A stretch of 64,000 nt of DNA from Bolinopsis microptera (taxonomy: Eukaryota; Ctenophora; Tentaculata; Lobata; Bolinopsidae), in assembly GCF_026151205.1 (NCBI RefSeq), contig NC_087077.1, positions 9,911,983 through 9,975,982 on the forward strand. The letters are read 5' to 3'. The position numbers and the translations under genes were made by a program. The notes under the pieces were generated by a model, which was not told the DNA's origin, did no database searches, and saw nothing but the letters and a program-made list of their open reading frames with translations. Positions 11,723 to 25,804 of this stretch are shown one piece after another. Every line of letters starts with the position of its first letter. The stretch's first letter is position 1.

Positions 11723-11775
11723 TCTAGCTCTCGGCTTGCCGATTGAGCACTGTAAGCAGACGACGCCACCCACAA

Positions 11776-12140
<365 letters not shown>

Positions 12141-12329
12141 CTTTAAAATTTAAAATCCCAAAACCACAGGATTTAATTTATTGAAGAGGCATAAAATCAT
12201 TGAATCCATGCTATCAATTGATCTGACCTTGTCTCAAAAAGTATACGAGTTTCAAATTATTCTCACGTAACTATTGGCAAAACCGATTCGTTAAATTGTA
12301 CCTAATATATTCTGTTAAATACCATTTAA

Positions 12330-13737
12330 GGGGAGATACACCAAAACCGTTTTTGCTCCGAACATCGATTTTATTTTATATTATGATTAAATAGACAAAA
12401 AGAATAAGATTGCACACCTTCAAAATTTTCTAAAAATACTCCCTCATCGAGAAAAAATATATTTTTCTTTTTCGAAAATTTTTAAAATTTGGAGAAGTCT
12501 GTCACTGTAATACCGATAGTTCGGCCATTTTCAAAGTTTTTTGGCTGATTTTTTAACTGAACATTACTTACACTCCGTACAAGACAATCCTTTAAAGCAT
12601 TATATAATTGAATAATAAATGACCAAGTTACAGACCGAACAAGGTGAAAAAAGAAAAATTGGGATTTTTGCCTACCACCAAAGTTGTACATTTTACCACT
12701 CGCCCAGGTCATCAGATATCGCTTTAAAAATTCTTGTGAGTGTAGCTGATGATCAGATCAAACTTTTTGGAACAAACAGGATTTCTCTCAGTTTTGAGTT
12801 TTATGGTGTAAAATGTGGCCTTAACGACTTAGTAAAATTCATCGTAAAAAAGGGCCAAACATGGCAGATTTAAGGCTTAAAATGCCTATAACTCAAAAAG
12901 TATCATTTTTTTAAAAATAATTTTTACAGGATCGTAATCAGCTTGGTAAGACGAATCTTTTAGTACCAAATTTATAATAGTTAAAGACACAAAATTTGTA
13001 AAAAATGTGTACAATTTGTACAAAATTTATACAAGGGGGGACCCTTGTGTTCGAGCTGGAAAATTATTTAAGACAGTTTGTCCTCTAAAATCACCTATTT
13101 GGTACTGAAAGATTCGTTTTCTCAAGCTGATTACGATTCTGTAAAAATTATTTCAAAAAAAATGATACTTTTTGAGTTATAGGCATTTTAAGCCTTAAAT
13201 CTGCCATGTTTGGCCCTTTTTTACGATGAATTTTACTAAGTCGTTAAGGCCACATTTTACACCTTAAAACTCAAAACTGAGAGAAATTCTGTTTGTTCCA
13301 AAAAGTTTGATCTGATCATCAGCTACACTCACAAGAATTTTTAAAGCGATATCTGATGACCTGGGCGAGTGGTAAAATGTACAACTTTGGTGGTAGGCAA
13401 AAATCCCAATTTTTCTTTTTTCACCTTGTTCGGTCTGTAACTTGGTCATTTATTGTTCAATTATATAATGCTTTAAAGGGTTGTCTTGTACGGAGTGTAA
13501 ATAATGCTCAGTAAAAAATCAGCCAAAAACCTTTTAAAATGGCCGAACTATCGGTATTACAGTGACAGACTTCTCCAAATTTTAAAAATTTTCGAAAAAG
13601 AAAAATATATTTTTTCTCGATGAGGGAGTATTTTTAGAAAATTTTGAAGGTGTGCAATCTTATTCTTTTTGTCTATTTAACCATAATATAAAATAAAATC
13701 GATGTTCAGAGCAAAAACGTTTTTGGTGTATCTCCCC
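12330..13737. mobile_element. 1.4-kb fold-back element between TTAA sites
   Basis: Arms of about 650 bp (12330 to about 12990, and about 13075 to 13737) are inverted copies with only a few mismatches. The end is GGGGAGATACACCAAAA. TTAA abuts each end (12326-12329 and 13738-13741), as at piggyBac-type targets. There is no transposase. The short ORFs in each arm are mirror images of each other and not genes. Confidence 0.82.
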
Positions 13738-13741
13738 TTAA

Positions 13742-14671
13742 AGGCATCTTAGAAAATGAAGCAAGAGTAAGTAAATAAAAGAGACCGTGGTATTGGTAGA
13801 TACTGTGTAACCGTCGTAAACGGATACTGGCAATGCAACTTCTCACAGCATTAGTATAATACTGCTGTGAATTTCCGAAACACATGTGAGTCACACAAAA
13901 CTCATTTGATTCAAAAATATAATCACTTGAGTAGTTTGTACTTTTTGTAAAGAATTTACACAGCAAATATTTTAGTATGAGTTTAGTAAAATGCCATCCT
14001 TGTGGACACTAACTCAAAAATCGTTTAACTGTTAAATTCTGATGCCAGGTGGATAATTCTTTGACACAAGATGCCAGCCATTATATTCAAATATCAAGAT
14101 TATTTCACGCGTCCCAAGCCGATTAAATACCCCCATTTGTCTTATCTAGTATATTTGAGGAGAGGGATTCGGGAGGAGCGTACTTATAAAAAATATAATG
14201 ATCTTCTGATTTTATAAAGAGAGTTATTTTACTTGTTACTATAACAACACGGCACACTGGCTGTCAGAAAATGATGAATTGAGATGGTACACACGGTCAC
14301 CATGTAATGATACTGTCATTATAGTAGTACTGTCATTGCACTGCCACAAAGAGTTGTACCGCCTCTCACCTTCGAGTATGAAGTGTTACGTGGATGCATT
14401 TGGTGCCGGAAGAAATTAATAGATATTTCATTTAGAAGACTAGAAGCAATTATAAGAGCAAAGACGATTGGCTCAGTAAAAGCTGACAGGTTACCACTGG
14501 TACAAAATGTCAGAGCCTCAACTTAAGATTCGAATTAGGACATCAAACGTAAGAATATTGTAAAGCAAGCATGTAGACTACAGCTCTCTCGAAGATTGTG
14601 TTGCTCTATCAAAGATTGAGGTGCCCCTGGGCCTCGAACGTAACAATAATTGTAAAGCAAGCGTGTAGACC
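13742..14671. other. No gene recognised
   Basis: No exon, RNA gene or clear repeat could be supported, apart from an inexact duplicate of the minisatellite flank near 14550-14660 (TTGTAAAGCAAGCRTGTAGAC). Confidence 0.4.
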
Positions 14672-14932
14672 AGCTCTCCCTGCTCTCCCTGCTCTCCCTG
14701 CTCTCCCTGCTCTCCCTGCTCTCCCTGCTCTCCCTGCTCTCTCTGCTCTCCCTGCTCTCCCTGCTCTCTCTGCTCTCCCTGCTCTCCCTGCTCTCCCTGC
14801 TCTCCCTGCTCTCCCTGCTCTCCCTGCTCTCCCTGATCTCCCTGCTCTCCCTGCTCTCCCTGCTCTCCCTGCTCTCCCTGCTCTCCCTGCTCTCCCTGCT
14901 CTCCCTGCTCTCCCTGCTCTCCCTGCTCTCCC
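14672..14932. repeat. 9-bp minisatellite (GCTCTCCCT)n
   Basis: About 29 near-identical 9-bp units. The minus-strand reading is a run of Gly-Glu-Gln triplets that resembles a collagen Gly-X-Y repeat, but it follows automatically from the DNA unit and no splice context supports a gene. Confidence 0.95.
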
Positions 14933-15093
14933 AAGATTGCGGTGCCCTTGGCTTTGATGCCCTTGTTTAATGGATCTAATGTGTTAATTTTACCTTCCTG
15001 ACATGTGTAATGGAGTAATGGTACTTTGTCCCTTGTGAGTGATTCACTTCTTTGTTGTATCCGGAGGTAATTCATCCTCAAGGGTGTGTCCAA

Positions 15094-16120
15094 AAGAGAG
15101 CTTCACTGGGTTATTATAAACTTGTGGGAGTGTGAACTGTAAAGGCTGAGTTTATTGTCTGCATGTAAAAAACAACACAATATGCATTTGGTAGAAAATC
15201 ATCACAACGTTCAGTGTTGAAGCAATCCCAATCAAATTACTTAACCGTAAACTGACAAACTTCAATCACAGATCATTGGTCACCAGTCACCACTTTGATA
15301 AATAAGATTGGAGCATGCGTAATAATACACAGCACGAAGTAGACATGAAACATAGACTCTTTAACTCTTTAATTAATAAGAGCTTATCACGACGGTTCAA
15401 GCGAATACTGCAGTACTCGAAAGATATCTTTTCTTATATTCATACGCATCAAATGGAGATATTGGAGGTGGAACGAAAGTAATGAGAGTATTTTCGGAAC
15501 GATTAAAAACCAGACGGTCTCAAACACTTATCATCACATAAACATACCTTAAGTGGAAACTGGGACCAATAAAAGCTGTGACCGATAAAAGTAACGAAAT
15601 GACCATAACACCTGGGTAAAGTATAGGGACCTTGAAATATAAAGGTCCACCTAATGAGCTAACAGTGCGAGTGAGTTCAAGCAAACAAAGCTCTGGCTAG
15701 TGAGTTGAGGTAATAGTGTTCTTGCTGGACCGAGTTGCTCTGTATTATAAAATATGTGTCTACAATAACACATGTATTTACATAGTATTATCGTCTACAG
15801 GTCAGTACAGGTGTTGTAAAATAGTGGTCACTGGTTACCTGGTCACTGGTTAGTAACCAGTAACCTGGTAACCATTGGTTACCTGGAGTGGTGATCTGGT
15901 GGTGACACTAACTGTTTGGACAATATCCTCAAAGTACCGTCATCAAGAAGTCAAGTTACCTTAGATAAAGAGATGAAGAGATGATGAAGCAGTAATGAAG
16001 CAACTTTAATTCTACAAACGATAGAAATATCATTATTTATGTCATGGTCTCTCGCAGGTCACTGCCAAGACAAGAGTGAGAACACAAGAATAAAGCTCCA
16101 AATAGTCATTTTGTGTTATA
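15094..16120. other. No gene recognised
   Basis: Unique-looking AT-rich DNA. Short GGTTACCTGG / GGTCACTGGT motifs repeat near 15825-15900. Nothing codes convincingly. Confidence 0.4.
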
Positions 16121-19100
16121 GAGCTTCACGAGTGGGCGGGGTGTTTTTTCTTTGGTATTTGCAGTCTTTGTAAAAGTTCAGTTCATTTGCCTCAAATATG
16201 ATGTAGAGTTATCATTACGTAGCTACTAACTCATTATTTCGAGCTCTTTGCTAAAATCGATCTGCCGATGGCTCATACGGTTGATGAGTCATACGGCTGT
16301 AGAAACGTTCCTGTAACTAACAAACCTTTGATAATGTTTAGGTTTGTGACTGAATCAAGATCAGAGAAAGTAACAGAATGTAGGGATCAGGTTTTCTTAT
16401 CGAGAATATCGACCAAATTCCAACTTTATTCCAGCTAGAGTTAGCACACCACTTGCCTGATTACTGTTCTAGGAGCCTGGTAAAGCCCCGTTTATAGCAT
16501 GGCGCGCCTTCATTCCCCCATGGCCGTTGCAAAGCATCAGTATTCTAATTTCTAAGGAGCCCCTAGACTAAATGAATGCTAAGCTATTGCAGGCCATTGT
16601 TCAAAAGAGGCAGCAAAGGCAAGATGTCACACAAAATAACCCGGACAACTTACTTAACAGTAAAATACCCAATTGACCTGCACAGTGCACGTGTGAGTAT
16701 GAGGGTCCAGAACTATGGTTCACTGGAGCTCACAGCCAGGCTGTTTAGAATAACAATACCTTAATTCTCCAGGGAGGACAATGTTAGCTGAGGAGGGTGA
16801 CCTAGTAACTGTCTGTTAGGAAAACCACAAACAGCTTAACCGGGATCATGACCCTGGATTCACAAAGACTCGGTTTTGTATTGAGATTTAAGGCTGATGA
16901 ACTAGCTCTGTTCTACAGAAACGCGCACAATGGGGTTGGGAGGGTGAAGGAGCATACTTTTAACACGTGATTTAGTTTGTAGTTACTGCAAGCTGATTGG
17001 TTAATCACTCTCCCATCCACCTATATTATAGTAGATTATATAGTGTAACTGAAATTGTAAGTTAAAGTGGTTACACGAACAGCTAAGACAGCATCAGGGC
17101 ATAATCACTATACTTTGCTGACAGTGGGTATTAAAAACGTGTGTACCTGCGTGAGGTAAACTGGTCCGGATTTAGAAACATTACAAGCCGGGTATCATAT
17201 CCAGAAAAGGATCGCAACAGAAGAGTTAAAACTAGGGACTACGATTATAGCGTGACTAACTAAGAAGTGAGAAGTGAGTCACCGTGCGTCATTGGTCATA
17301 CCAGATGATAATCCAGACTTCGGCTCTCAACTTAGGATACGATTTACCTGCTAGCTTACAATCGCAAGTTTTTTTAATAGAAACAGTTATAGCTAATATA
17401 TGTCTAGAGTAGTACAGTGGAATGTCCTCTTAATGGTCGAGGTCGGGACATCTGGCTATCGAGATGTCAAGGAAGATAGTTACTAGAAATAGGTTATCTG
17501 ATGATGCGGCAAAAACAGTTTGTGGTAATGATATGATCATGCAATTATACCCTGGCCGCGAAATACTAGCCCTAGAAGCTCGCAATTACATCTCAAAACA
17601 CTCGTTTTTTTCATGTTATCGATTCGGTAGTTGGTACTGATAATCTTTGGTAGACATAATCAGAAGGATGATATGTTAAATTCTGTGTATTTTTTCAGTA
17701 AATCTACAATGAATTCAAAATTAAGATGACAATACAAATGATTAAAAATAATTTATACGATCACAGATTAGAAGAAGGTAATTGGCGCTTATAAACGCCA
17801 ATTAGTTCCGCCCTTGTGTATAACGTGAGTATCATGTGAGCCGGCCTCGTGTCCACCCTTTTAGGAAAGCATCACCCTTGTGTCCTACGCCCTTGTGTCC
17901 GGTTCCCAACAAAAATATTTTCACCAAATAATTTTCACCATCGTTAACAATTTAACGCACCAAAACCCCGATTAGACTATGCGATTAAAACTTACTCTTA
18001 TGAAATTGTCGGTTAACTAACGATGATTGGATCGAAGTTACATTACTCGTTATCCGAAATAAAACTCAAAGATGAAAGTGCAATTTAACCTACCTGGGTT
18101 TACAGTTAACGTTTTAAATAAATAACCACATTTCAGACTGTTTAGCCAAAAACATCCTTTTCAAAAAGAAGTTGGGGAAGATGAGAAAGATGACAAAATT
18201 TTAATGAAAACTAATTATGTTTACTGTAAACTTTGTATGCCTTATATTACCCAAAAATAGGATAACGTTCTAAAATATAAGAAAGTTATAATTATTTATA
18301 TCTTAAATATGTCAGAGGAGCAGCTGCTTACTTATTACAGCTGCATTTGGCTGACCATTTACTGATTTAATCCACAACATGTGGACTAAACTTGAATACT
18401 GAGCGAATTGGTACACGTACTCTATTTCGACATGTACCGTAGTTCGACTCTGAATACCGAGCGAATTAACATATTGTTCATATTTATTGCTTGTGGGATC
18501 ATTTAAGAAATTTCGGATTAAATTAGAAACTTTAATGAGTGAGATACTTTCATAAATTCTTGTTTGGTTTCAACAGGAGATAATGTTGGCAACTCAAGGT
18601 GGGAGAAACTTTAGAGTTTAGAGCTTGAAGTTTTTAATCTCATTAATTACTTGCTGTATAGATGCTGGAGAGCAGTAAAAAGGAAACTAGAAAATAAGTG
18701 CGTTAAAAAGTTTTGAAGATCAGTCAACACAAAACAAAATAAATTCTCTCTAAAGTACCTAAAATGCAATTTTATCAAAACTTTAATTTCAGATATTTGT
18801 TTTTTACTTCCAAATGAGAAGCTGTAAATATCTGAAAAGCAGTTCATTGTTCAAAGGCACTGCTCAAAAGTTTCCTCAAAAAGTGATTAAAAAATGTTCT
18901 CTAAAAGAGTCTTCATGCCCTAAAAACTGATTTAAAGTAAAAATGTTCTATGTTCAAAATCAGTGTTCTCTATAAGGACTCTATTAAAGTCTCTATAAGG
19001 GTCTCTATAAGGGTCTCTTCTTTCAAGTAGACGAGTTATTTTCTGAGTTCCCTGTGGTTTGTCGCTGTTCTTTGTTGTTGGCACATTTGTTTGCTGAAAT

Positions 19101-19811
19101 AAAGAGTGTTTTATTACATTGAGTGTAACGCTTTATACGACCGGGGATTACAGATTACAGAGACTTTTAGAGAAAATAACAACAAATCTATTAAAACGTG
19201 TGATTAGTGAACTTTGATCTGTTTTCAGTTTTCCATGAGTAATCTTTCGTAAGAATCATCAAGTTTATATTCTTATATTTGAACTGTTTTCTGCTCAATT
19301 ACTTTCAAGTACGTGACTGTAAATAGTTTACAGATAACATAGTGTGAGTGATTATAATGAATATCTCTGTGAGGGTAAACACTTTTGAAACTAACTCTTC
19401 TACAAAACAAACCAGGTTAATAGGATAGTTGCAGTTATCTGGTAGGATACTTCATTACAGCTTCCCCGTACAAATCATTCTTCTTGTTTACACAACTGAA
19501 ATAAAACAGATTAATAATAAAGAAGTTAACAATCCCTCAATTCTCTTGAAGCTAAGAACTTTTATTTAGAGACATTTTGGTAGATATCTAATTGTTGTTT
19601 GTTTGTTTGTTTATGGAACCCGTCCCCAATCTCGTATCGGGAAATGACTAAACTCAGGTCTGAGTGTGAATACGGGTGGTACCTGCAAGAGTGTTCATTA
19701 AGCACTTAGAGTTCTGTGAAACTGCAGTTACAATTGTGCTAGAGTATTTTTAGTATATACGATTGGTATCAGATATATATCCCTACAATCTACATGCTTC
19801 CAAAATTTGTA

Positions 19812-19975
19812 AAGCCGTAGTACATACATATCACATTACACCGGAGCCTACATAGTGCAATCTCCTCCAGTCGATCTGCGCCGTGTATGTTTATATAAAC
19901 GCGCGGCCCAGATTGGAGGAAACCACACTCTGCAAGTTCGATCCAGTAGTATGCTGCATGTACGTACTACGGCTT
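19812..19975. mobile_element. Small MITE of about 164 bp
   Basis: Inverted ends AAGCCGTAGTACATACAT and ATGTACGTACTACGGCTT, flanked by TA on each side. It lies in the copy-A-specific segment. Confidence 0.6.
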
Positions 19976-20237
19976 TATCTCCAACTTTCTGCACAATGTA
20001 CTGGAATGTTTTGAAGGAAGAAAAAAAAAAAAAAAAAAAAACTAAAATCAGCTTCTTTTTCTATTTTAAAAAAATAATAAAGTATGTAACGTCGATACCA
20101 AACCGATCATTTAGCGATGATAACTGAGTAGTGGATTCCTGGGTTGCAGAGTCATTCAGATGTTTCAGTCTTCGAATGTGGTTCTTGTTCAGTTTTGTCC
20201 ATGTTTCCTCGTGTTATGTTCAAAGTTTTAGGTGTCA

Positions 20238-20515
20238 TGGGGTGAGTGTCGTTGACGCTCTGCTAAGGGTTCCGTTGGACCTATGCAGCCCCCCGGTCTA
20301 CTCAGCCGAATGCTCGAGAAATCGTGTGTGAGGGTTAAATGAGGAGCTGTACATGATCAATACAGCGAAGCTTCGGGCGAAGAAAGTGTGGTATAATACC
20401 TTAACCGTCGCTGGCGTTAGACTTGATCCTTCGGTTTCCTGTAAGTGCCGGTTACATGCCGTGACTATAAAGCCATGGTTGTCCGAAGTAAAGCATAAGG
20501 GTGGTCATTTCAGTT
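20238..20515 (+). mobile_element. Headless SINE copy
   Basis: Matches the body of the SINE at 7941 from GGGGTGAGTGTCGTTGAC onward but lacks the tRNA-like head. It keeps the uninterrupted site GTTAAATGAGGAGCTG, which is split by the 176-bp element in the other copy. Confidence 0.8.
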
Positions 20516-21486
20516 GATGGCCCTGCTGCAGCGCAGCTAAAGCATCACATAAGTAACATAAGTAAGTAAGTCATGTTGTCCTTGACCAGAAGTGTCTAAT
20601 GAAGTAAGTCAGTCAAGCAAACTCTTCCTTAAATGCTGATATGCGTCGTCTCCATCCCAGAAAATATGAAGATGACCCAGTGAAAAAGTGCAGAAATCGG
20701 CCGAAAATAACAAATACTAGAAACAGTAAAAAAGTGACAGAATTCAAACACAAGGAAAATTTATGACATAGATAATAATAGTAAATATCTTCTGACGGAG
20801 TTTTCTGAGAGGGTGAGATGTTCTTTAAAAAGTCCTCATGATTAAATGAGAAGTTACCTAGAGGTACTAAATTAACCGGACTGCTAGCGAGGAGTCGAGA
20901 GTGGGAATAATATAAATGCGGAATAAATTCTAAGATAACAAAAAATCTTGTACAGAAAGCTAAAGTTCGAACAAAAAGTCTAGGAAAAACCTGTGAACCA
21001 AATAAGCTGAATCTAATTAATTCAGGATTAATCGATTGAAAAGAAGTTCAGTATTAAGTAAACAACCAAAAGTCTAAAGTTTCTAAGTTAGTGTAACCTA
21101 TCAAAGCTCACCCGATGGGCTCATACCTCATAGGTTCAGTTCCTGACTCCGCTGTTCACCGTTCAGTAACCTCACAACTGATTTCCTCAGTACACATTTA
21201 CATAAACTATACTTTTAACTTTGCAAATGATTTAAATGCTATTTCATATCACACAAGTGGGTTATTGGCCGTCATGATATGTGATGTATCAAAATGTTCT
21301 ATGTACAGTGTACATACAAGTATACAAATGCTTCATATGTATATCGCTAAATCTAAGCAAAAGGTCCCTAACTTTTGTCAGATTTAATGATATTGAAAAT
21401 TGTAATTATCGATATTCCTACAGAGCGTATTTTAAAACAATATTACAAATTAATAGTTTCACCGGTACAAAGTATCAGTATAAGTA

Positions 21487-22507
21487 CTAACTTGCGTTGG
21501 TGCATTCAGTGGCTCCCTCCAGAGAATTGCTGCCACCTGGACATTCAGTACACTCTGCTGCCTGGTACTGGTTCTCTGGATCCTGGTACTGGTTAGAGAA
21601 GGTACCGGAGGGACACAATACGCAGCTGAGATCATGTACCCGCTTTCCTGGGTCACACAGCTCTGAAATTAGAAAAGATTAAAGCAACATACTAACTTAT
21701 GGTTTGTCTGGTGGAATAAATAATAACGACTTTAAAACTTCTCCGGTTGAGATTACAATTTAAACTTTTAAACCCAAGAACTGCTATTAAAAATCAAACA
21801 AAATCTGACTCGTACCTTGTTGCACTAATTGTGACCATTGAGCAACATCATACATCTCCACTGTAAAGACACATTTAACACTATTCTCACATTTCGATTC
21901 TAGCTCGATTTTGTCAGCAGGTTTACTTATAACAGCCCTTTCTCGTTGTATCTTAATTCCTGTATCTAGATCCTGCTCTGTTTCTTTGTATGTTACAGTT
22001 GGATCGAAGTAGCAGAGATGCCCCGCCTTGCCTGTTGTCTCCTTTAGCCCAGGAGTTATACCCAACGCTGTTATAAATGCAGGTTTATCAAATGTGATGG
22101 TGAAGGTTTCAAAGCATTCAGTCAGGCATGGGTCAGCCTCAGTGCAAGCTTTTCCATTTAGAGTGAGCGTACCAACTGAAAGATATGAAATTGAGTTATC
22201 CCACAATACAATTATTGTTAAATATTAGGATGCAGTGAAACTATCGGATTTGAATGGGGACTTGCCATTCCATGGAAACGTTAAAATGTATCGACTCTGT
22301 TACATCGTTTCCTCAATAAATGTAATAGATTTGTAGTGTTGTAATTAGTTTAAAACAGGTTTACTTTAAAAGAAGCTTTGTAATATCAATAAATATTATC
22401 AAGCAAGAAGACAGTAAATAATATTGAGGATTGTAATAACCTGGTTTTGAGGCTGCTGATATTGTCAGGATGGTGGTCAGTACGGTGATTATCTGCACTA
22501 TCGTCAT
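21487..22507 (-). CDS. Small secreted Cys-rich protein, paralog 1
   Basis: Exons 22507-22441, 22175-21816 and 21662-21487 join in phase 1 (200 codons plus stop). Exon 1 is a signal peptide (MTIVQIITVLTTILTISAAS). Exon 2 encodes about 120 residues with paired cysteines and TFTITFDKPAFITALGI, perhaps a galactose-binding-like beta-sandwich, although the family is uncertain. Exon 3 is an ephrin-receptor-like (GCC2/GCC3) module: CVLCPSGTFS and CTECPGGSNS. A TAG follows directly after ECTNAS, but the same bases form a possible GTTAGT donor, so further exons cannot be excluded. Exon 3 contains an 8-codon in-frame duplication (around NQYQ) absent from paralog 2. The design matches the start and end modules of the 1.2-7.6 kb gene. 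Its function is unknown; extracellular binding is likely. Confidence 0.75.
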
Positions 22508-22960
22508 ACTACAATGAGGGGTAATCAGGTTCTTTATAGCTTACATTATAAATTGATAAGATAATTATAGGATTAAAGAGATTCCTAACCTTACAAAAAC
22601 ATCAAAATCTGAGAATGCACCTTCTACCATCTTTTAACGAGACAATACAGGAGAATAAATACAGTACAGGAGAACATAATGTAACAAAACAGCATCTACT
22701 GAAACTACAAAGTGACAACTAATCCGCCTCATGACGAGTGACAGTAGGAGAAACAGACAAAGAAAACAGAAATATATCTGATATATAATAAGAGTTCGTG
22801 GCTCTGTAGAAACTAGAAAGACTTGGTTACAGCTCGCTGTTTGTTCTTCTCATCCTCATTGGATTTGGGACAGTCTTCTCAAACACCTCTTAATAATTAT
22901 AGCTCAAGACAGGTGTGTGTTTTGTCAGATTATATATAATTATACTTACTACTTAGTAAT

Positions 22961-23234
22961 GCTGGGTGGTGTAGTGGTAACTACAAGTAGAAGGCCCGGG
23001 TTCAAATCCGGTCGGATGCAAGTCGGCCAGTTACCAAGCTGTGATTTGGTACAGTTTCGGCTGGTGATACGCACCCTCTGGCTCGTAGGACTAGCCCCCC
23101 CCCCCCCCCCCTACAGCTAGTTTAGTGCCTCGGCACAGAGTGGTTTAGAGTTACTGAAAAGGAGATAAGGACCTCAGGCCATCCCAACGTTTGGGAGAGA
23201 CCTGCCCTTGTATCTTGTTGTTGTAATTAGAAAT
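22961..23234 (+). mobile_element. tRNA-derived SINE, second family
   Basis: The head carries box A (TGGTGTAGTGG) and box B (GGTTCAAATCC), followed by an unrelated body containing a poly-C run (23095-23111) and a tail TTGTTGTTGTAATTAG. The corresponding place in copy B (around 27988) reads AGTAATAATTAAAC without it, so this is a clean presence/absence pair with a short AAT-type duplication. Confidence 0.8.
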
Positions 23235-25804
23235 AATTAAACTTTAAAAGACTGTTTAAAGATGATGGAAAGACGCTGGATATTCAAGGAGTGGTAGTGA
23301 TATGATAGCACTTGCTGCCAGGTGTTTAAGCTGGAATCTGAAATTGATATCAGATCAAAGCTTCGTGTGTGGGTGGGGTGTTTTTTCTTTGGTATTTGCA
23401 GTCTTTGTAAAAGTTCAGTTCATTTGCCTGAAATGTGATGTAGAGTAGTGATTACGTAGAGTAGTGATTACGTAGCTACTAACTCATTATTTCGAGCTCT
23501 TTCTTTGTTAAAAGCGATCTGCCGATGGCTCATACGGCTAATGAATCATACGGCTGTAGAAATGTTCCTGCAACATTACAAACCTTTAATAATGTTTAGG
23601 TTTGTGACTGAATAAAGATCAGGGAAAGTAGCAGAATGTAGGGATGATGTTTTTCTTATCGATCAAATTCCAACTTTATTCCAGCTAGAGTAAGCACACC
23701 ACTTGCCTGATCACTGTTCTAGGAGCCTGGTAAAGCCCCGTTTATAGCATGGCGCGCCTTCATTCCCCCCATGGCCGTTGCAAAGCGTCAGTACTCAGTA
23801 TTCTATAATTCTAATGGCCCCTTACCCTAGACTAAATGAATGCTAAGCTAATGCATGCCATTGTTCAAAAGAGGCAGCAAAGGCGACTCAGGCGAGATGT
23901 CACACAAAATAACCCGGACAACTTACTTAACAGTAAAATGACCTGCACGTGTGAGTATAAGGGTCCAGAACTATGGTTCACTGGAGCTCACAACCAGACT
24001 GTTTAGAATAACAATACTTAAATTCTCCAGGGAGGAAAATGTTAGCTGAGGAGGGTGACCTAGTAACTGTCTGTTAGGAAAACCTCAGGCAGCTTAGCCG
24101 GGATCATGACCCTGGATACACAAAGACTCGGTTTGGGTATTGAGATTTGAGGGTGATAAACTAGCTCTGTTCTATAGAAACGCGCACAATGGGGTTGGGA
24201 GGGTGAAGGAGCATACTTTTAACACGTGATTTAGTTTGTAGTTACTGCAAGCTGATTGGTCAATCACCCTCCCATCCACTTATATTATATAATATTATAT
24301 AGTGTAACTGAAATTGTAAGTTAAAGTGGTTACACGAACAGCTAAGACAGCATCAGGACATAATCACTATACTTTGCTGACAGTGGGTATTAAAAACGTT
24401 TGTATTAGCGTGATTTTTGGGTTAAATTAGAAACTTTAATGAGTGAGATACTTTCTCATTAATTACTTGTTGTATAAATGCTGGAGAGCAGTAAAAAGGA
24501 AACTCGAAAATAAGTGCGTTAAAAAGTTTTGAAGATCAGTCAACACAAAACAAAATGTAGTCTCTCTAAAGTACCTAAAATGCAAAATTATCAAAACTTT
24601 AATTTCAGATATTTGTTCTTTACTTCCAAATGAGAAGATGTAAACATCTGAAAAGCAGTTCAAAGGAACTGCTCAAAAGTTTCCTCAAAGAGTGATTAAA
24701 AAATGTTCCCTAAAAGAGTCTTCATGTCCTAAAAATAGATTTAAGTTAAAATGTTTTATGTTCAAAATCAATGTTCTTTATAAGGACTCTATTAAGGTCT
24801 CTATAAGGGTCTCTATAAGGGTCTCTTCTCTCAAGTAGACGAGTATTTTCTGAGTTCCCTGTGGTTTGTCGCTGTTCTTTGTTGTTGGCACATTTGTTTG
24901 CTGAAATAAAGAGTGTTTTATTACATTGAGTGTAACGCTTCATACGACCGTGGATTACAGAGACTTTTTACCATAGAAAATAACAACAAATCTATTAAAA
25001 CGTGTGATTAGTGAACTTTGATCTGTTTTTAGTGTTCCATGAGTAAACTTTCGTAAGAATCATCAAGTTTATATTCTTATATTTGAACTGTTTTTTACCC
25101 GATTACTTACAAGTACGTGACTGTAAATAGTTTTAACGATAAATAGTGTGAATGATTATAATGAATATAATATCTCTGTGAGGGTAACAACTTTTGAAAA
25201 TGCCTCTTCTAACTGCAAAACAAACCAGGTTAATAGGATAGTTGCAGTTATCTGGTAGGATACTTCATTACAGCTTCCCCGTACAAATCACTCTTCTTTT
25301 TTACACAACTGAAATAAAACAGCTCAATAATAAAGAAGTTAAGAATCCATCAATGCTCTTAGAGCTAATAACTTTCATTTAGAGACATTTTGATAGGATT
25401 CTAATTAATTCTAGATTGATCGATTAAAAAGCAGTGCAGTATTAAGTAAACAAATAAAAATCTAAAGTTTTTAAGTTAGTGTAACCTATCAAAGCTGACC
25501 CGATGGGCTCATACCTCATAGTTTCAGTTCCTGACTCCGCTGGTCACCGTTCAGTAACCTCACAACTGATTTCCTCAGTACGCATTTACATAAACTATAC
25601 TTTTAACCTTGCAAATCATTTAAATGCTATTTCATATCACACATGTGGATTGTTGGCCGTCATGATATATGTGATTTATCAAAATGTTCTATGTACAATT
25701 TACATACAACTATACAATTGCTTCATATGTAAATCGCTAAATCTAAGCAAAAGGTCCCTAACTTTTGTCAGATCTAACGATATTGAAGATTGTAATAACC
25801 GATA

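Larger units (their letters stand above)
16121..23355. repeat. Tandem segmental duplication, copy A
   Basis: Starts at GAGCTTCACGAGTGGGCGGG and ends at GAAATTGATATCAGAT. Large parts match copy B (23356-28132) in the same order and orientation: 16121 to about 17130, about 18500-19560, 21010-22960 and 23235-23355. Copy A holds extra segments of about 1.36 kb (17140-18500) and about 1.4 kb (19580-21000) plus a SINE at 22961. Confidence 0.9.

Noticed and set aside
12619-13449. Matching ORFs of 61-84 codons on opposite strands
   Set aside because: They are the two mirror-image arms of the fold-back element.
14578-15093. Minus-strand frame with about 30 Gly-Glu-Gln triplets, like a collagen
   Set aside because: A 9-bp minisatellite always reads as a tripeptide repeat; no signal peptide, splice context or Gly-X-Y variety supports a collagen gene.
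18647-24663. Similar 66-codon minus-strand frames at 18647-18847 and 24463-24663
   Set aside because: They lie at the same place in the two duplicated blocks, and most differences change the amino acid, as expected of non-coding DNA.
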